Below are positions 56,600-64,000 of a stretch of 64,000 bases of DNA, in pieces; position 1 is the stretch's first letter, and every line of letters begins with the position of its first letter. The DNA comes from Pseudomonas sp. KU26590 (GTDB taxonomy: Bacteria > Pseudomonadota > Gammaproteobacteria > Pseudomonadales > Pseudomonadaceae). The position numbers and the translations under genes are program-made. A model generated the notes under the pieces. The model saw nothing but the letters and a program-made list of their open reading frames with translations. It did no database searches and was not told the DNA's origin. The stretch spans positions 989,501-1,053,500 of the forward strand of contig NZ_CP110644.1 in assembly GCF_026153515.1 (NCBI RefSeq). The letters are read 5' to 3'.

Positions 56600-57190
56600 A
56601 TGTCGTTGCCGTTGTTTCCACTAAATGCCGTGCTGTTCCCGGGGTGCGTGCTCGATCTCCAGCTATTCGAGGCGCGCTACCTCGACATGATTGGCCGCTG
56701 CATGAAGCAGGGCGAAGGCTTTGGTGTGGTCTGCATCACTGAAGGCAGTGAGACGGGCGACGTGCCGGACGGTTTCTCGCTGATCGGCTGCGAAGCACGG
56801 GTGACCGATTTCCAGAAGCAGGACAACGGCCTGCTCGGCATTCGGGTAGTGGGTGCTCGACGCTTTCGGGTGAAGGACTACAGCACCCAGCGCGACAACC
56901 TGTTGGTCGGCGAGGTCGAGTGGCTGGACGATCCCCAAGAGCAACCGCTGCAGGAGGAGGACGACGATCTTGTCGCGTTACTCGCCGCACTGGCCGAACA
57001 CCCGATGGTGGCCGCGCTGAACATGGGCCTCACCGCCAGCGGTCAGCATTCATTGGCCAACCAACTGGCCTACCTGCTGCCGTTCGCCGAAGAAGACAAG
57101 ATCGAGCTGCTGGAAATTGAAGACGCCGAACAAAGGCTCGACGCGATTCAGGACCTGCTCGACGAGATGCAGGGCGACATGCAGCCGTGA
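56600..57190 (+). CDS. LON substrate-binding domain protein
   Basis: A 196-residue cytoplasmic protein consisting of the N-terminal domain of Lon protease without its ATPase and peptidase. Starts MSLPLFPLNAVLFPGCVLDL and continues QLFEARYLDMIGRCMKQGEGF and GLLGIRVVGARRFRV, all typical of the family. The C-terminal helical part is acidic (QEEDDDLVAL, LLEIEDAEQRLDAIQDLLDE). Function unknown; perhaps an adaptor. ATG at 56600 follows the lrgB-like stop by 10 bases and the three genes may be cotranscribed. Confidence 0.88.
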   Translation: MSLPLFPLNAVLFPGCVLDLQLFEARYLDMIGRCMKQGEGFGVVCITEGSETGDVPDGFSLIGCEARVTDFQKQDNGLLGIRVVGARRFRVKDYSTQRDNLLVGEVEWLDDPQEQPLQEEDDDLVALLAALAEHPMVAALNMGLTASGQHSLANQLAYLLPFAEEDKIELLEIEDAEQRLDAIQDLLDEMQGDMQP

Positions 57191-57256
57191 TTGCAGTGTT
57201 CTGCTCGCGGTAGCGCGGCCCGGATGGTTAACCCGTCGGGCCGCATCCAGGCCGCG

Positions 57257-58573
57257 TCAGTACTGATAGCGGATCAAGCCGTGCGAGAACGAGTGCAGTC
57301 CAAAGCCACCGAACAGCGCCACCATCGCTGGCAGCAACAGCCACCACACCTTGATTGGCAGCGCCTCCAACGGCTTCTTGTTCTGCACGAACGCAAGACT
57401 CGCCGCGCACGTGAAAAACGCCAGCAGCATCCCTGCCGTGACATCCGTCGGCCAGTGCACGCCCAGATACACCCGTGACATCGCGATCGCCAGCGCCGGT
57501 ATCCCGCCCAGCAGCAGCCAGGTCAATCGCAGTCTCACCGGCTGACCCCGGCCGGCAAGCACCGCCAGCGACATGAACAGCGCAAACGATGCCGATGCAT
57601 GCCCGCTCGGCATGCTGTAAGTCCCCAGGGCCTCCGTCAGTACCTCAGGCCGTGCGCGGGCGAAGGTGTATTTCATGCTCTGATTGATCAGCGCAGCGCC
57701 GAGAGTGGTGCCAACCACGAAGATCGCATGGCGCCACTGACGCGTGACGATCAGCAGGATTGTCAGCAGGGCGGCGGCACAGAACTGAGTGCGGAAATCT
57801 CCCAGCCCCGTCACCATCACCACGAAACTCTCGGCCGCAGCGCTTCGTCCGGCCTGCACCACGGTCATGATGCCTTGATCGAAATCGGCCAGATACGGCC
57901 AGCCTAGAAACACACTCCCCAACAGAATGAAGCACGTCAGGGCGATAACCTTGGTCGCGTAAGGCTTTTGCCGCAGGCTGCTCTGCACGCTGATGCCCAG
58001 CAGAATCGCCAGGCCGGCACCGACCACTGCTGCTTGGGGCCAGAAGTTTTCCGGCAGCGGCAAGCGGATGGCCGCACCGGTCGCCCAACCCGGCAGAATA
58101 TAGGCCACGGACCAGCCCGCGGCGGCAATCAAGCTGACACCGGCAAAACGCACGAACGGCATGTCGCACATCCCGGCCACCATCGGCAGCATCGGGCGCA
58201 GCGGGCCGATGAAGCGGCCGACCAGCAGGCTGGCGATGCCGTAGCGCTGGAAGTACGTCTCGGCGCCGCCGATCCACTCCGGGTGATTGCGAAGACCGGG
58301 CAATTGACGAATTTTCTGATGGAAACGCCGGCCGAGGAAATACGAGACCAGGTCGCCCAATATCCCACCGAGGAAGCCCAGCAAAAGCGCTTCACCCAAG
58401 GGCAGCACGCCGCTGCCGGCCAGTGCGGCGATCGCGAACAGCACCACGGTGCCGGGGACAACAATGCCGGCGATGGCCAGGCACTCGATGAACGCGACAA
58501 TGAATATCGCCGCGCCGAGCCAGGAAGGGTTGGCGCTTAGCCAAGAGGTGATGCTGTCGAGCCACGCGCCCAT
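57257..58573 (-). CDS. DedA-PAP2 fusion membrane protein (undecaprenyl pyrophosphate phosphatase-like)
   Basis: A 438-residue inner-membrane protein joining two families. The N-terminal DedA/SNARE-associated domain (about 1-190) has GIVVPGTVVLFAIAALAGSG, GDLVSYFLGRRFHQKI and RFIGPLRPMLPMVAGMC. The C-terminal PAP2 phosphatase (about 230-420) has the three motifs KYTFARARPE, SMPSGHASASF and SRVYLGVHWPTD. The fusion suggests movement and dephosphorylation of a lipid carrier such as undecaprenyl pyrophosphate or phosphatidate in one protein. Start at 58573 by family match. The mpg gene lies four bases upstream, so they are probably one operon. Confidence 0.9.
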   Translation of the reverse strand: MGAWLDSITSWLSANPSWLGAAIFIVAFIECLAIAGIVVPGTVVLFAIAALAGSGVLPLGEALLLGFLGGILGDLVSYFLGRRFHQKIRQLPGLRNHPEWIGGAETYFQRYGIASLLVGRFIGPLRPMLPMVAGMCDMPFVRFAGVSLIAAAGWSVAYILPGWATGAAIRLPLPENFWPQAAVVGAGLAILLGISVQSSLRQKPYATKVIALTCFILLGSVFLGWPYLADFDQGIMTVVQAGRSAAAESFVVMVTGLGDFRTQFCAAALLTILLIVTRQWRHAIFVVGTTLGAALINQSMKYTFARARPEVLTEALGTYSMPSGHASASFALFMSLAVLAGRGQPVRLRLTWLLLGGIPALAIAMSRVYLGVHWPTDVTAGMLLAFFTCAASLAFVQNKKPLEALPIKVWWLLLPAMVALFGGFGLHSFSHGLIRYQY

Positions 58574-58577
58574 GGGT

Positions 58578-59261
58578 TTAGTTTCCTTGCTCGATGAAAA
58601 TATAGTCGCGTCCTTCGACTTGCCCGCGTCTGACCGGGTTCCGTGTGCAGAACCGGGCATAGGCGGCGTCAACGAACCGGTACATCAGGTGCTCGTCGCG
58701 TCCGGCGGGGATGCCCAGGCGCGTCGTTTGAATGATTCGCGGCGGTCGCTGGCCCACGTCCTCGACAAACAGCTGTTCTTCATCGAAGCGTTTGGCGTCC
58801 CACATCGGCACTTTCAGGCCCAGCGCCTTGCACAGCAACGTCTGCCCGGCACACAGCCGCTCTGGCGTACGCACGTTTCCGCTGGTGTCGGGATTGTTGA
58901 GCAGCATGCGGGCGAGGGCGTTCTCATCGGAGACCGCGTCGACCCAGGGATAGGCCGATTTGATCAATACGGCATTGCCCGGACCTTCCGCACTGAAGTT
59001 CAGCGAGTCACCGCCACGGGCGTAATACATATAAATGTGCCCGCCTTCCAGAAACAAAGCCTTACGTTTTTCCGTGTAACCGAGGGACGCATGACTGCCT
59101 TTCTCGGCCACGTAATACGCCTCCGTCTCAATAATCCGCGCCGACAACCACAACCCGTCGACCTTGTGACGGATCACCTTGCCGAGCAAATCTCGGGCAA
59201 GCGTCTGAGCGTCGCGATTAAAGAAACTGTCCGGCAGGGCGCGTGGCGATGGGTCAGGCAT
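58578..59261 (-). CDS. DNA-3-methyladenine glycosylase (AAG/MPG type)
   Basis: Base-excision-repair enzyme that removes alkylated purines. The 227 residues show the AAG-family features ARDLLGKVIRHKVDGLWLSA, RIIETEAYYVAEKGSHAS with the catalytic-type Glu, HIYMYYARGGDSLNF, AVLIKSAYP and TSGNVRTPERLCAGQTLLCK. It is followed at once by the DedA-PAP2 gene on the same strand. Start at 59261 (MPDPSPRALPDSFFNRDAQT) matches the usual N terminus. Confidence 0.92.
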   Translation of the reverse strand: MPDPSPRALPDSFFNRDAQTLARDLLGKVIRHKVDGLWLSARIIETEAYYVAEKGSHASLGYTEKRKALFLEGGHIYMYYARGGDSLNFSAEGPGNAVLIKSAYPWVDAVSDENALARMLLNNPDTSGNVRTPERLCAGQTLLCKALGLKVPMWDAKRFDEEQLFVEDVGQRPPRIIQTTRLGIPAGRDEHLMYRFVDAAYARFCTRNPVRRGQVEGRDYIFIEQGN

Positions 59262-59371
59262 GGATGAGTGCAGTCAGAGAATGGACCGCGATCATATCAA
59301 CATCGGCCTTAATTGGAGCTGAATGGGTGTGTAAGCACGGGGCCGCCAATACCAGCGCCTGAACTGGCGCC

Positions 59372-59460
59372 TTCCCGGCTAAAGCCGGTCCCACTAAAAG
59401 CATCGCATCCCGCCAGTGGGACCGGCTGCGACCCCTGTAGGACCGGCTTTAGCCTGGAAG
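59372..59460. repeat. REP elements of the TTCCCGGCTAAAGCC type
   Basis: TTCCCGGCTAAAGCCGGTCC at 59372, an inverse fragment AGTGGGACCGGCTGCGACCC at 59415, and GTAGGACCGGCTTTAGCCTG near 59438. A degraded or rearranged REPIN. Confidence 0.75.
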
Positions 59461-59519
59461 CTTTTGATCTGCACTAGATTTGCTTTTGCTGTGCTTCTGA
59501 TCTGCTTTTGATCTTCATA

Positions 59520-59775
59520 CGCAAAAGGCTCAAACACCGCCAATCGCGACTTGGGTGCAGGCTGAACGCAGGTCTCGCGTAGTGGGCCGAGCCGCATGGA
59601 TGCGGCGAGAGCGCCGTCAGGACATGGATGTCCGTTCGGCGCGGGCCCACGGAGCGAGACCGGAGTGAAGGAACCCGACGAAGTCGGGCCCAACCAGGAG
59701 CACGGCCTTTTTGGTTACTTTTTCGGCTGTTGGAAAAAGTGACCCGCCGTAAGGGCGGAACCATAATTCGTGACG
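59520..59775. repeat. Multi-hairpin block upstream of proA
   Basis: Within the 671-base gap between mpg and proA, five short inverted repeats follow each other: GCCGCAT-GG-ATGCGGC (59591-59606), GGACAT-GG-ATGTCC (59620-59633), CCCGAC-GAA-GTCGGG (59674-59688), ACTTTTTC-N8-GAAAAAGT (59717-59740), and CCGCC-GTAAG-GGCGG (59744-59758). From memory, similar blocks recur in other Pseudomonas genomes, so it is probably a repeat family rather than a gene. The reading frame on the minus strand is unlikely to be translated. A structured RNA is possible. Confidence 0.6.
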
Positions 59776-59932
59776 CTGGAGATAACGGATATACCCTCGG
59801 TTGCACTACCGCCGCTCCGCCTTGAGAACAACAAAACGGCCTTATTCCGACCATCCGCCCGTCGCCGCTGTCGTTCAGCACGCCCGACAGCTATAATCCG
59901 CCGCTTTCCCATTTGCCAAGACCCCCGAGACC

Positions 59933-61207
59933 ATGACTGAGTCCGTTCTTGACTACATGACCCGCCTGGGTCGCGCCGCCCGCGAAGCCTCCCGCGTGAT
60001 CGGCCGTGCCAGCACCGCACAGAAGAACCGCGCCCTTGCAGCCACCGCTGCCGCGCTGGACGCTTCCCGTGCCGAGCTGACCGCCGCCAACGAACAAGAC
60101 CTCGCTGCCGGCCGCGCCAATGGACTCGAACCCGCTCTGCTCGAACGCCTCTCCCTGACCCCGGCCCGCATCGACAGCATGATCGCCGGCCTGCGCCAGG
60201 TCGCCAGCCTGCCAGACCCCATCGGCACCCTGCGCGACATGAACTTCCAGCCGTCCGGCATCCAGGTCGGCAAAATGCGCGTGCCACTCGGCGTCGTCGG
60301 CATCATCTATGAGTCGCGCCCCAACGTCACCATCGACGCCGCCAGCCTCTGCCTCAAATCCGGTAACGCCACCATCCTGCGTGGCGGCTCCGAAGCCATA
60401 CATTCCAACCGCGCCATCGCCGCCTGCATCCAGCGTGGCCTCGATGACGCAGGTTTGCCCGCCGCCGTCGTGCAAGTCGTCGAAACCACCGACCGCGCCG
60501 CCGTGGGTGCCTTGATCACCATGCCGGAGTACGTGGACGTCATCGTTCCCCGTGGCGGCAAAGGTCTGATCGAACGCGTCAGCCGTGACGCCAAAGTCCC
60601 GGTCATCAAACACCTGGACGGCATCTGCCACGTCTACGTCAGCGCCCATGCCGACCTGGCCGCTGCCCAGCGCATCAGCTTCAACGCCAAGACCTACCGT
60701 TACGGCATCTGCGGCGCGATGGAAACCCTGCTCGTCGATCAAACCGTCGCCGCAGACTTCCTGCCGCCCATGGCCGCCCAGTTCCGTGAAAAAGGCGTCG
60801 AACTGCGCGGTTGCGAGCGCACCCGCGACCTCATCGACGTTTTGCCCGCCACCGAAGAAGACTGGCACACCGAGTACCTTGCGCCGATCCTGTCGATCCG
60901 CATCGTTACCGGTCTGGACCAGGCCATCGAACACATCAATCACTATGGCTCGCATCACAGCGACGCCATCATCTCCGACTCGCAAGCCCAGACTCGCCGC
61001 TTCATGGCTGAAGTCGACTCGAGTTCGGTGATGGTCAACGCGCCCACCAGCTTTGCCGACGGTTTCGAATACGGCCTGGGTGCGGAAATCGGCATTTCGA
61101 CCGATAAGATTCACGCGCGCGGTCCCGTGGGGCTTGAAGGCCTGACCTGCGAGAAATACATCGTCGTCGGCGATGGCACACAATTGCGCGGGCAGGGGCC
61201 AGTCTGA
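59933..61207 (+). CDS. proA: Gamma-glutamyl phosphate reductase
   Basis: Reduces glutamyl 5-phosphate to glutamate 5-semialdehyde with NADPH, second step of proline synthesis. The 424 residues belong to the ALDH superfamily. [20 protein letters not shown] (about 117-136), [11 protein letters not shown], and the catalytic Cys in [16 protein letters not shown] are clear, with the C-terminal [16 protein letters not shown]. Length and start are standard. The nadD gene follows closely on the same strand, the usual proA-nadD-rsfS-rlmH-mrdA order. Confidence 0.97.
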   Translation: MTESVLDYMTRLGRAAREASRVIGRASTAQKNRALAATAAALDASRAELTAANEQDLAAGRANGLEPALLERLSLTPARIDSMIAGLRQVASLPDPIGTLRDMNFQPSGIQVGKMRVPLGVVGIIYESRPNVTIDAASLCLKSGNATILRGGSEAIHSNRAIAACIQRGLDDAGLPAAVVQVVETTDRAAVGALITMPEYVDVIVPRGGKGLIERVSRDAKVPVIKHLDGICHVYVSAHADLAAAQRISFNAKTYRYGICGAMETLLVDQTVAADFLPPMAAQFREKGVELRGCERTRDLIDVLPATEEDWHTEYLAPILSIRIVTGLDQAIEHINHYGSHHSDAIISDSQAQTRRFMAEVDSSSVMVNAPTSFADGFEYGLGAEIGISTDKIHARGPVGLEGLTCEKYIVVGDGTQLRGQGPV

Positions 61208-61289
61208 CTTGGCCGACGTCGGTCAGCCTTCAGGCAGCGGCGCGCAGGCAGTGGCCGATCCGATTGCAGTCCCGCTGAACACTGCACGG

Positions 61290-61934
61290 GTGGCCAAGCG
61301 CATCGGCATACTCGGCGGCACGTTCGACCCGGTGCACATTGGCCATTTGCGTGGCGCACTGGAAGTCGCCGAGCTGCTGAAACTCGATGAGTTGCGTCTG
61401 ACGCCCAGCGCCCGACCGCCTCATCGCGATACGCCGAGCGTTTCGGCGCAGGACCGTCTGGCGATGGTCCAGTGCGCGGTCGCCGGGGTGCCGCCATTGA
61501 CGGTGGATGATCGCGAGCTGTTGCGCGACAAGCCGTCGTACACGATCGACACGCTGGAATCGATGCGCGCGGAACTCGCCGCCGATGATCAGCTATTTTT
61601 ATTGCTGGGTTGGGACGCCTTTTGCGGGCTGCCTTCCTGGCATCGGTGGGAAGAGTTGCTGGAGCACTGCCATATCGTGGTGCTGCAACGCCCGGACGCC
61701 GACAGCGAGTCCCCGGATGCGATGCGAAATCTGCTCGCGGGACGTGCCGTCAGTGATCCAAAGGCCCTGAAAGGGCCCGGCGGTAAAATTACGTTCGTCT
61801 GGCAGACGCCGCTTTCGGTGTCTGCCACCCAGATCCGTCAACTGCTGGCCAGCGGTAAGTCGGTACGTTTTCTGGTGCCAGACGCGGTACTGGCCTATAT
61901 CGATACGCACGGGCTTTACCGTGCGTCGAACTGA
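61290..61934 (+). CDS. nadD: Nicotinate-nucleotide adenylyltransferase
   Basis: Adenylates nicotinate mononucleotide to deamido-NAD in NAD synthesis. The nucleotidyltransferase motif [12 protein letters not shown] (His pair) is at the N terminus, followed by [25 protein letters not shown], and the C-terminal [20 protein letters not shown]. The start is uncertain. GTG at 61290 gives [10 protein letters not shown] and 214 residues, which matches known pseudomonad enzymes, but in-frame GTG at 61251 and TTG at 61209 would add 13 or 27 residues and no strong ribosome site decides. Confidence 0.95.
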   Translation: MAKRIGILGGTFDPVHIGHLRGALEVAELLKLDELRLTPSARPPHRDTPSVSAQDRLAMVQCAVAGVPPLTVDDRELLRDKPSYTIDTLESMRAELAADDQLFLLLGWDAFCGLPSWHRWEELLEHCHIVVLQRPDADSESPDAMRNLLAGRAVSDPKALKGPGGKITFVWQTPLSVSATQIRQLLASGKSVRFLVPDAVLAYIDTHGLYRASN

Positions 61935-62000
61935 AGGAGCGTTTCAACGCAGCCAAGTGCGCGAAGAAACGCCCAAACATACGAGTTGAAAGAGTTTTTT

Positions 62001-62420
62001 ATGACTGACAAACGCGCTGTAAATCCAATCATCGACGTGATCAAAGCTGCACTGGAAGACGTCAAGGCCGTGGACATCCAGGTGCTGGACGTCCGTGACA
62101 AGCAGAGCATCACCGACTACATGGTCATCGCGACCGGTACCTCCAGTCGCCAGATCAACGCGATGCTCGACAAGGTCCGCGAAGAAGTCAAAAAGCAGGG
62201 CCTCAAGCCGTTGGGCGAAGAAGGCAAGGGCAACAGCGACTGGGTGCTGCTGGACCTGGACATCGCCATCGTCCACATGATGACCGCTTCCGCTCGCCAG
62301 TTTTACGACCTCGAGCGTCTGTGGGCCGGTGCCGAGCAGAGCCGTTCGGCCAGCGCTGCACACCACAGCCCGGAAAACGCTCACGAGCATTTCGACAAGC
62401 TGAACAAAGACCAGGCCTAA
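62001..62420 (+). CDS. rsfS: Ribosomal silencing factor RsfS
   Basis: Binds L14 on the large ribosomal subunit and blocks subunit joining when nutrients run short. The 139 residues include DIQVLDVRDKQSITDYMVIA, GTSSRQINAMLDKVREEVKK, and SDWVLLDLDIAIVHMM, the Iojap/RsfS signature. A C-terminal tail rich in Ser, His and Lys is common in Pseudomonas. ATG at 62001 with AAAGAG upstream is preferred over a TTG five codons earlier. Next gene is rlmH, 9 bases after the stop. Confidence 0.95.
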   Translation: MTDKRAVNPIIDVIKAALEDVKAVDIQVLDVRDKQSITDYMVIATGTSSRQINAMLDKVREEVKKQGLKPLGEEGKGNSDWVLLDLDIAIVHMMTASARQFYDLERLWAGAEQSRSASAAHHSPENAHEHFDKLNKDQA

Positions 62421-62429
62421 GGCTTCGTC

Positions 62430-62897
62430 GTGCGTCTGCGTCTGATCGCTGTCGGTTCCCGCATGCCCAAGTGGGTGGAAGAGGGTTGGCATGAATATGC
62501 CAAGCGTCTGCCATCCGAACTGGCGCTGGAACTGGTGGAAATTCCGCTCAACACCCGTGGCAAGAACGCCGACGTGGCACGCCTCATCCGTCAGGAAGGC
62601 GAGGCCATGCTGGCGAAAGTGCAGCCGGGCGAGCGGATCGTCACGCTTGAAGTGCATGGCAAGCCATGGAGTACCGAGCAACTGGCGGGCGAGCTCGATC
62701 GCTGGCGTCTGGATTCGCGCACGGTCAACCTGATGGTCGGCGGTCCGGAAGGGCTGGCGCCGGAAGTCTGTGCCCGGGCCGAGCAGCGCTGGTCGTTGTC
62801 GCCGCTGACGTTGCCGCACCCGCTGGTGCGCATCCTCATCGGTGAACAGATCTATCGTGCCTGGACCGTGCTGTCCGGTCACCCTTATCACAAGTAG
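62430..62897 (+). CDS. rlmH: 23S rRNA (pseudouridine-1915-N3) methyltransferase RlmH
   Basis: SPOUT-class methyltransferase modifying m3-pseudouridine 1915 in helix 69 of 23S rRNA. The 155 residues show [20 protein letters not shown], the trefoil-knot motifs [15 protein letters not shown] (about 109-123) and [20 protein letters not shown], and the final HPYHK that ends nearly all RlmH proteins. GTG start. Together with rsfS it forms a ribosome-maturation pair upstream of mrdA. Confidence 0.97.
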   Translation: MRLRLIAVGSRMPKWVEEGWHEYAKRLPSELALELVEIPLNTRGKNADVARLIRQEGEAMLAKVQPGERIVTLEVHGKPWSTEQLAGELDRWRLDSRTVNLMVGGPEGLAPEVCARAEQRWSLSPLTLPHPLVRILIGEQIYRAWTVLSGHPYHK

Positions 62898-62928
62898 CGC
62901 CGCTGCCTTTACTGTGAACCTGCCCTAA

Positions 62929-64000
62929 ATGTCTCAGCCGATCCGCCTGAAAGACCACGAAAAGGACGCACGCCTTGTGCGCAGCCGAGTCGTGGTCGGC
63001 GCAGTCGCGGTTGTCGTGCTGATCTGCGTGTTGGTCGCGCGGCTTTATTTTCTGCAGGTCATCCAGTACGAGTATCACTCGACGCTGTCCGAGAACAATC
63101 GCGTTCACGTGCAGCCGATCCCGCCGAGTCGTGGCCTGATCTACGACCGTAACGGCGTGGTCATTGCCGACAACCGGCCCAGCTTCAGCCTGAGCATGAC
63201 CCGCGAACGTTCCGGTGACTGGACGCAAGTGCTGGACACCATCGTCCAGATCCTTGAGCTGACGCCGGATGATCGGATCATCTTCGAAAAACGCATGAAG
63301 CAGGGGCGTCGGCCGTTTGAACCGGTGCCCATTCTGTTCGAGTTGTCCGAAGAACAGATCGCCCGCATCGCCGTCAACCAGTTCCGCCTGCCGGGCGTTG
63401 AGGTGGTGGCGCAGCTGGTTCGTCACTATCCACAGGGCGAGCACTTCGCGCACTCGGTGGGTTACATGGGCCGGATCAACGAGAAAGAGCTGAAAAGCCT
63501 CGATCCCGTGAATTACAGCGGCACCCATCACATGGGCAAAACCGGCATCGAGCGTTTCTATGAGCCCGAGCTGCACGGTCAGGTCGGCTACGAAGAAGTC
63601 GAAACCAACGCCCGCGGCCGCGTCTTGCGCGTGCTCAAACGGACCGATCCGGTGCCCGGCAAGGACATCGTCCTGAGCCTCGACATCCAGCTGCAGCAAG
63701 CCGCCGAAGCTGCGCTGGCCGGGCGTCGCGGCGCGGTAGTGGCGCTGGACCCAAGCACGGGCGAGGTGCTGGCGATGGTCAGCCAGCCGAGCTTCGACCC
63801 GAACCTGTTCGTCACCGGCATCAGCTTCAAGGCGTACTCCGAGCTGCGCGATTCGGTCGACCGTCCGCTGTTCAACCGCATTCTGCGAGGCCTGTATCCA
63901 CCGGGTTCGACCATCAAGCCGGCCGTGGCGATTGCCGGCCTCGACACCGGCGTGATCACCGCCAGCACGCGGGTCTTCGACCCCGGCTATTACATGCTGC
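62929..64000 (+). CDS. mrdA: Penicillin-binding protein 2, 5' part (runs off the window)
   Basis: Transpeptidase for lateral wall synthesis with RodA. Only the first 357 codons are in the window, with no stop. The N terminus MSQPIRLKDHEKDARLVRSR is followed by a membrane anchor (about 22-46), the pedestal domain starting QPIPPSRGLIYDRNG, and the start of the transpeptidase domain (RRGAVVALDPSTGEVLAMVS). It includes the active-site SxxK motif in LYPPGSTIKPAVAIAG. Start codon ATG at 62929, 32 bases after rlmH. rodA is expected next, beyond the window. Confidence 0.95.
   Translation, partial: MSQPIRLKDHEKDARLVRSRVVVGAVAVVVLICVLVARLYFLQVIQYEYHSTLSENNRVHVQPIPPSRGLIYDRNGVVIADNRPSFSLSMTRERSGDWTQVLDTIVQILELTPDDRIIFEKRMKQGRRPFEPVPILFELSEEQIARIAVNQFRLPGVEVVAQLVRHYPQGEHFAHSVGYMGRINEKELKSLDPVNYSGTHHMGKTGIERFYEPELHGQVGYEEVETNARGRVLRVLKRTDPVPGKDIVLSLDIQLQQAAEAALAGRRGAVVALDPSTGEVLAMVSQPSFDPNLFVTGISFKAYSELRDSVDRPLFNRILRGLYPPGSTIKPAVAIAGLDTGVITASTRVFDPGYYML

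Noticed and set aside
59474..59881. 135-codon minus-strand frame in the hairpin block before proA
   Set aside because: Basic, low-complexity product from a repeat; similar repeat-derived frames are commonly over-annotated.
59891..61183. 430-codon minus-strand frame opposite proA
   Set aside because: Gly/Asp/Val-rich shadow frame; proA is unmistakable on the other strand.

Overview
The window is a high-GC chromosomal segment of a Pseudomonas species, most likely from the fluorescens/syringae side of the genus. This follows from several gene orders typical of the genus: ribE-ribBA-ribH-nusB-thiL-pgpA-ribA, xseB-ispA-dxs, mpl-ubiX and proA-nadD-rsfS-rlmH-mrdA. It also follows from the many REP/REPIN elements of the GTAGGAGCGCGCTTGCCCGCGA and TTCCCGGCTGAAGCCGGTCCCACT types. 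About 60 protein genes are supported. No rRNA, tRNA, CRISPR array or recognisable riboswitch was seen.

Layout. 1-6 kb: riboflavin, thiamine and phospholipid core genes on the plus strand. 6-8.7 kb: a cobalamin-uptake pair (btuF-like, btuB). 8.9-12.1 kb: the MEP/isoprenoid block dxs, ispA, xseB on the minus strand. 12.8-16.8 kb: an oxidoreductase operon with a divergent LysR gene. 16.8-18.2 kb: an IS3-family element inside a REPIN. 18.2-23.8 kb: a sugar-acid module (IlvD/Edd dehydratase, FAH-family protein, LysR regulator, MFS transporter) with the same inverted-repeat operator at both promoters. 23.9-24.8 kb: composite repeats with a 39-bp minisatellite. 25-29.6 kb: maleate isomerase-like protein, two LysR genes, an MFS transporter and a LysE exporter.

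29.8-42.5 kb is the accessory part. It holds a DUF6933-like protein, an ADP-ribosylglycohydrolase, and an orphan T6SS cassette (Hcp, an effector with a C-terminal RNase A-like toxin domain, a putative immunity protein). It also holds a type I restriction-modification operon (hsdM-hsdS-hsdR), a TIR-like protein translationally coupled to a 63-residue single-span membrane protein, and an S24/PrtR-like repressor with its own operator. Competition and defence genes are therefore packed between housekeeping genes. The TIR/small-membrane-protein pair is the best candidate for a little-described system.

42.7-64 kb returns mostly to core genes: ppa, mtfA, a DedA protein, an aldehyde dehydrogenase with a divergent sigma-54 activator and a good -24/-12 promoter, mpl-ubiX, a MORN-repeat/C13-peptidase lipoprotein, a MaoC hydratase, lrgA-lrgB-like genes, a DedA-PAP2 fusion, mpg, proA, nadD, rsfS, rlmH, and mrdA running off the right edge. 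REPINs fill nearly every larger intergenic gap, three times as tandemly duplicated blocks.
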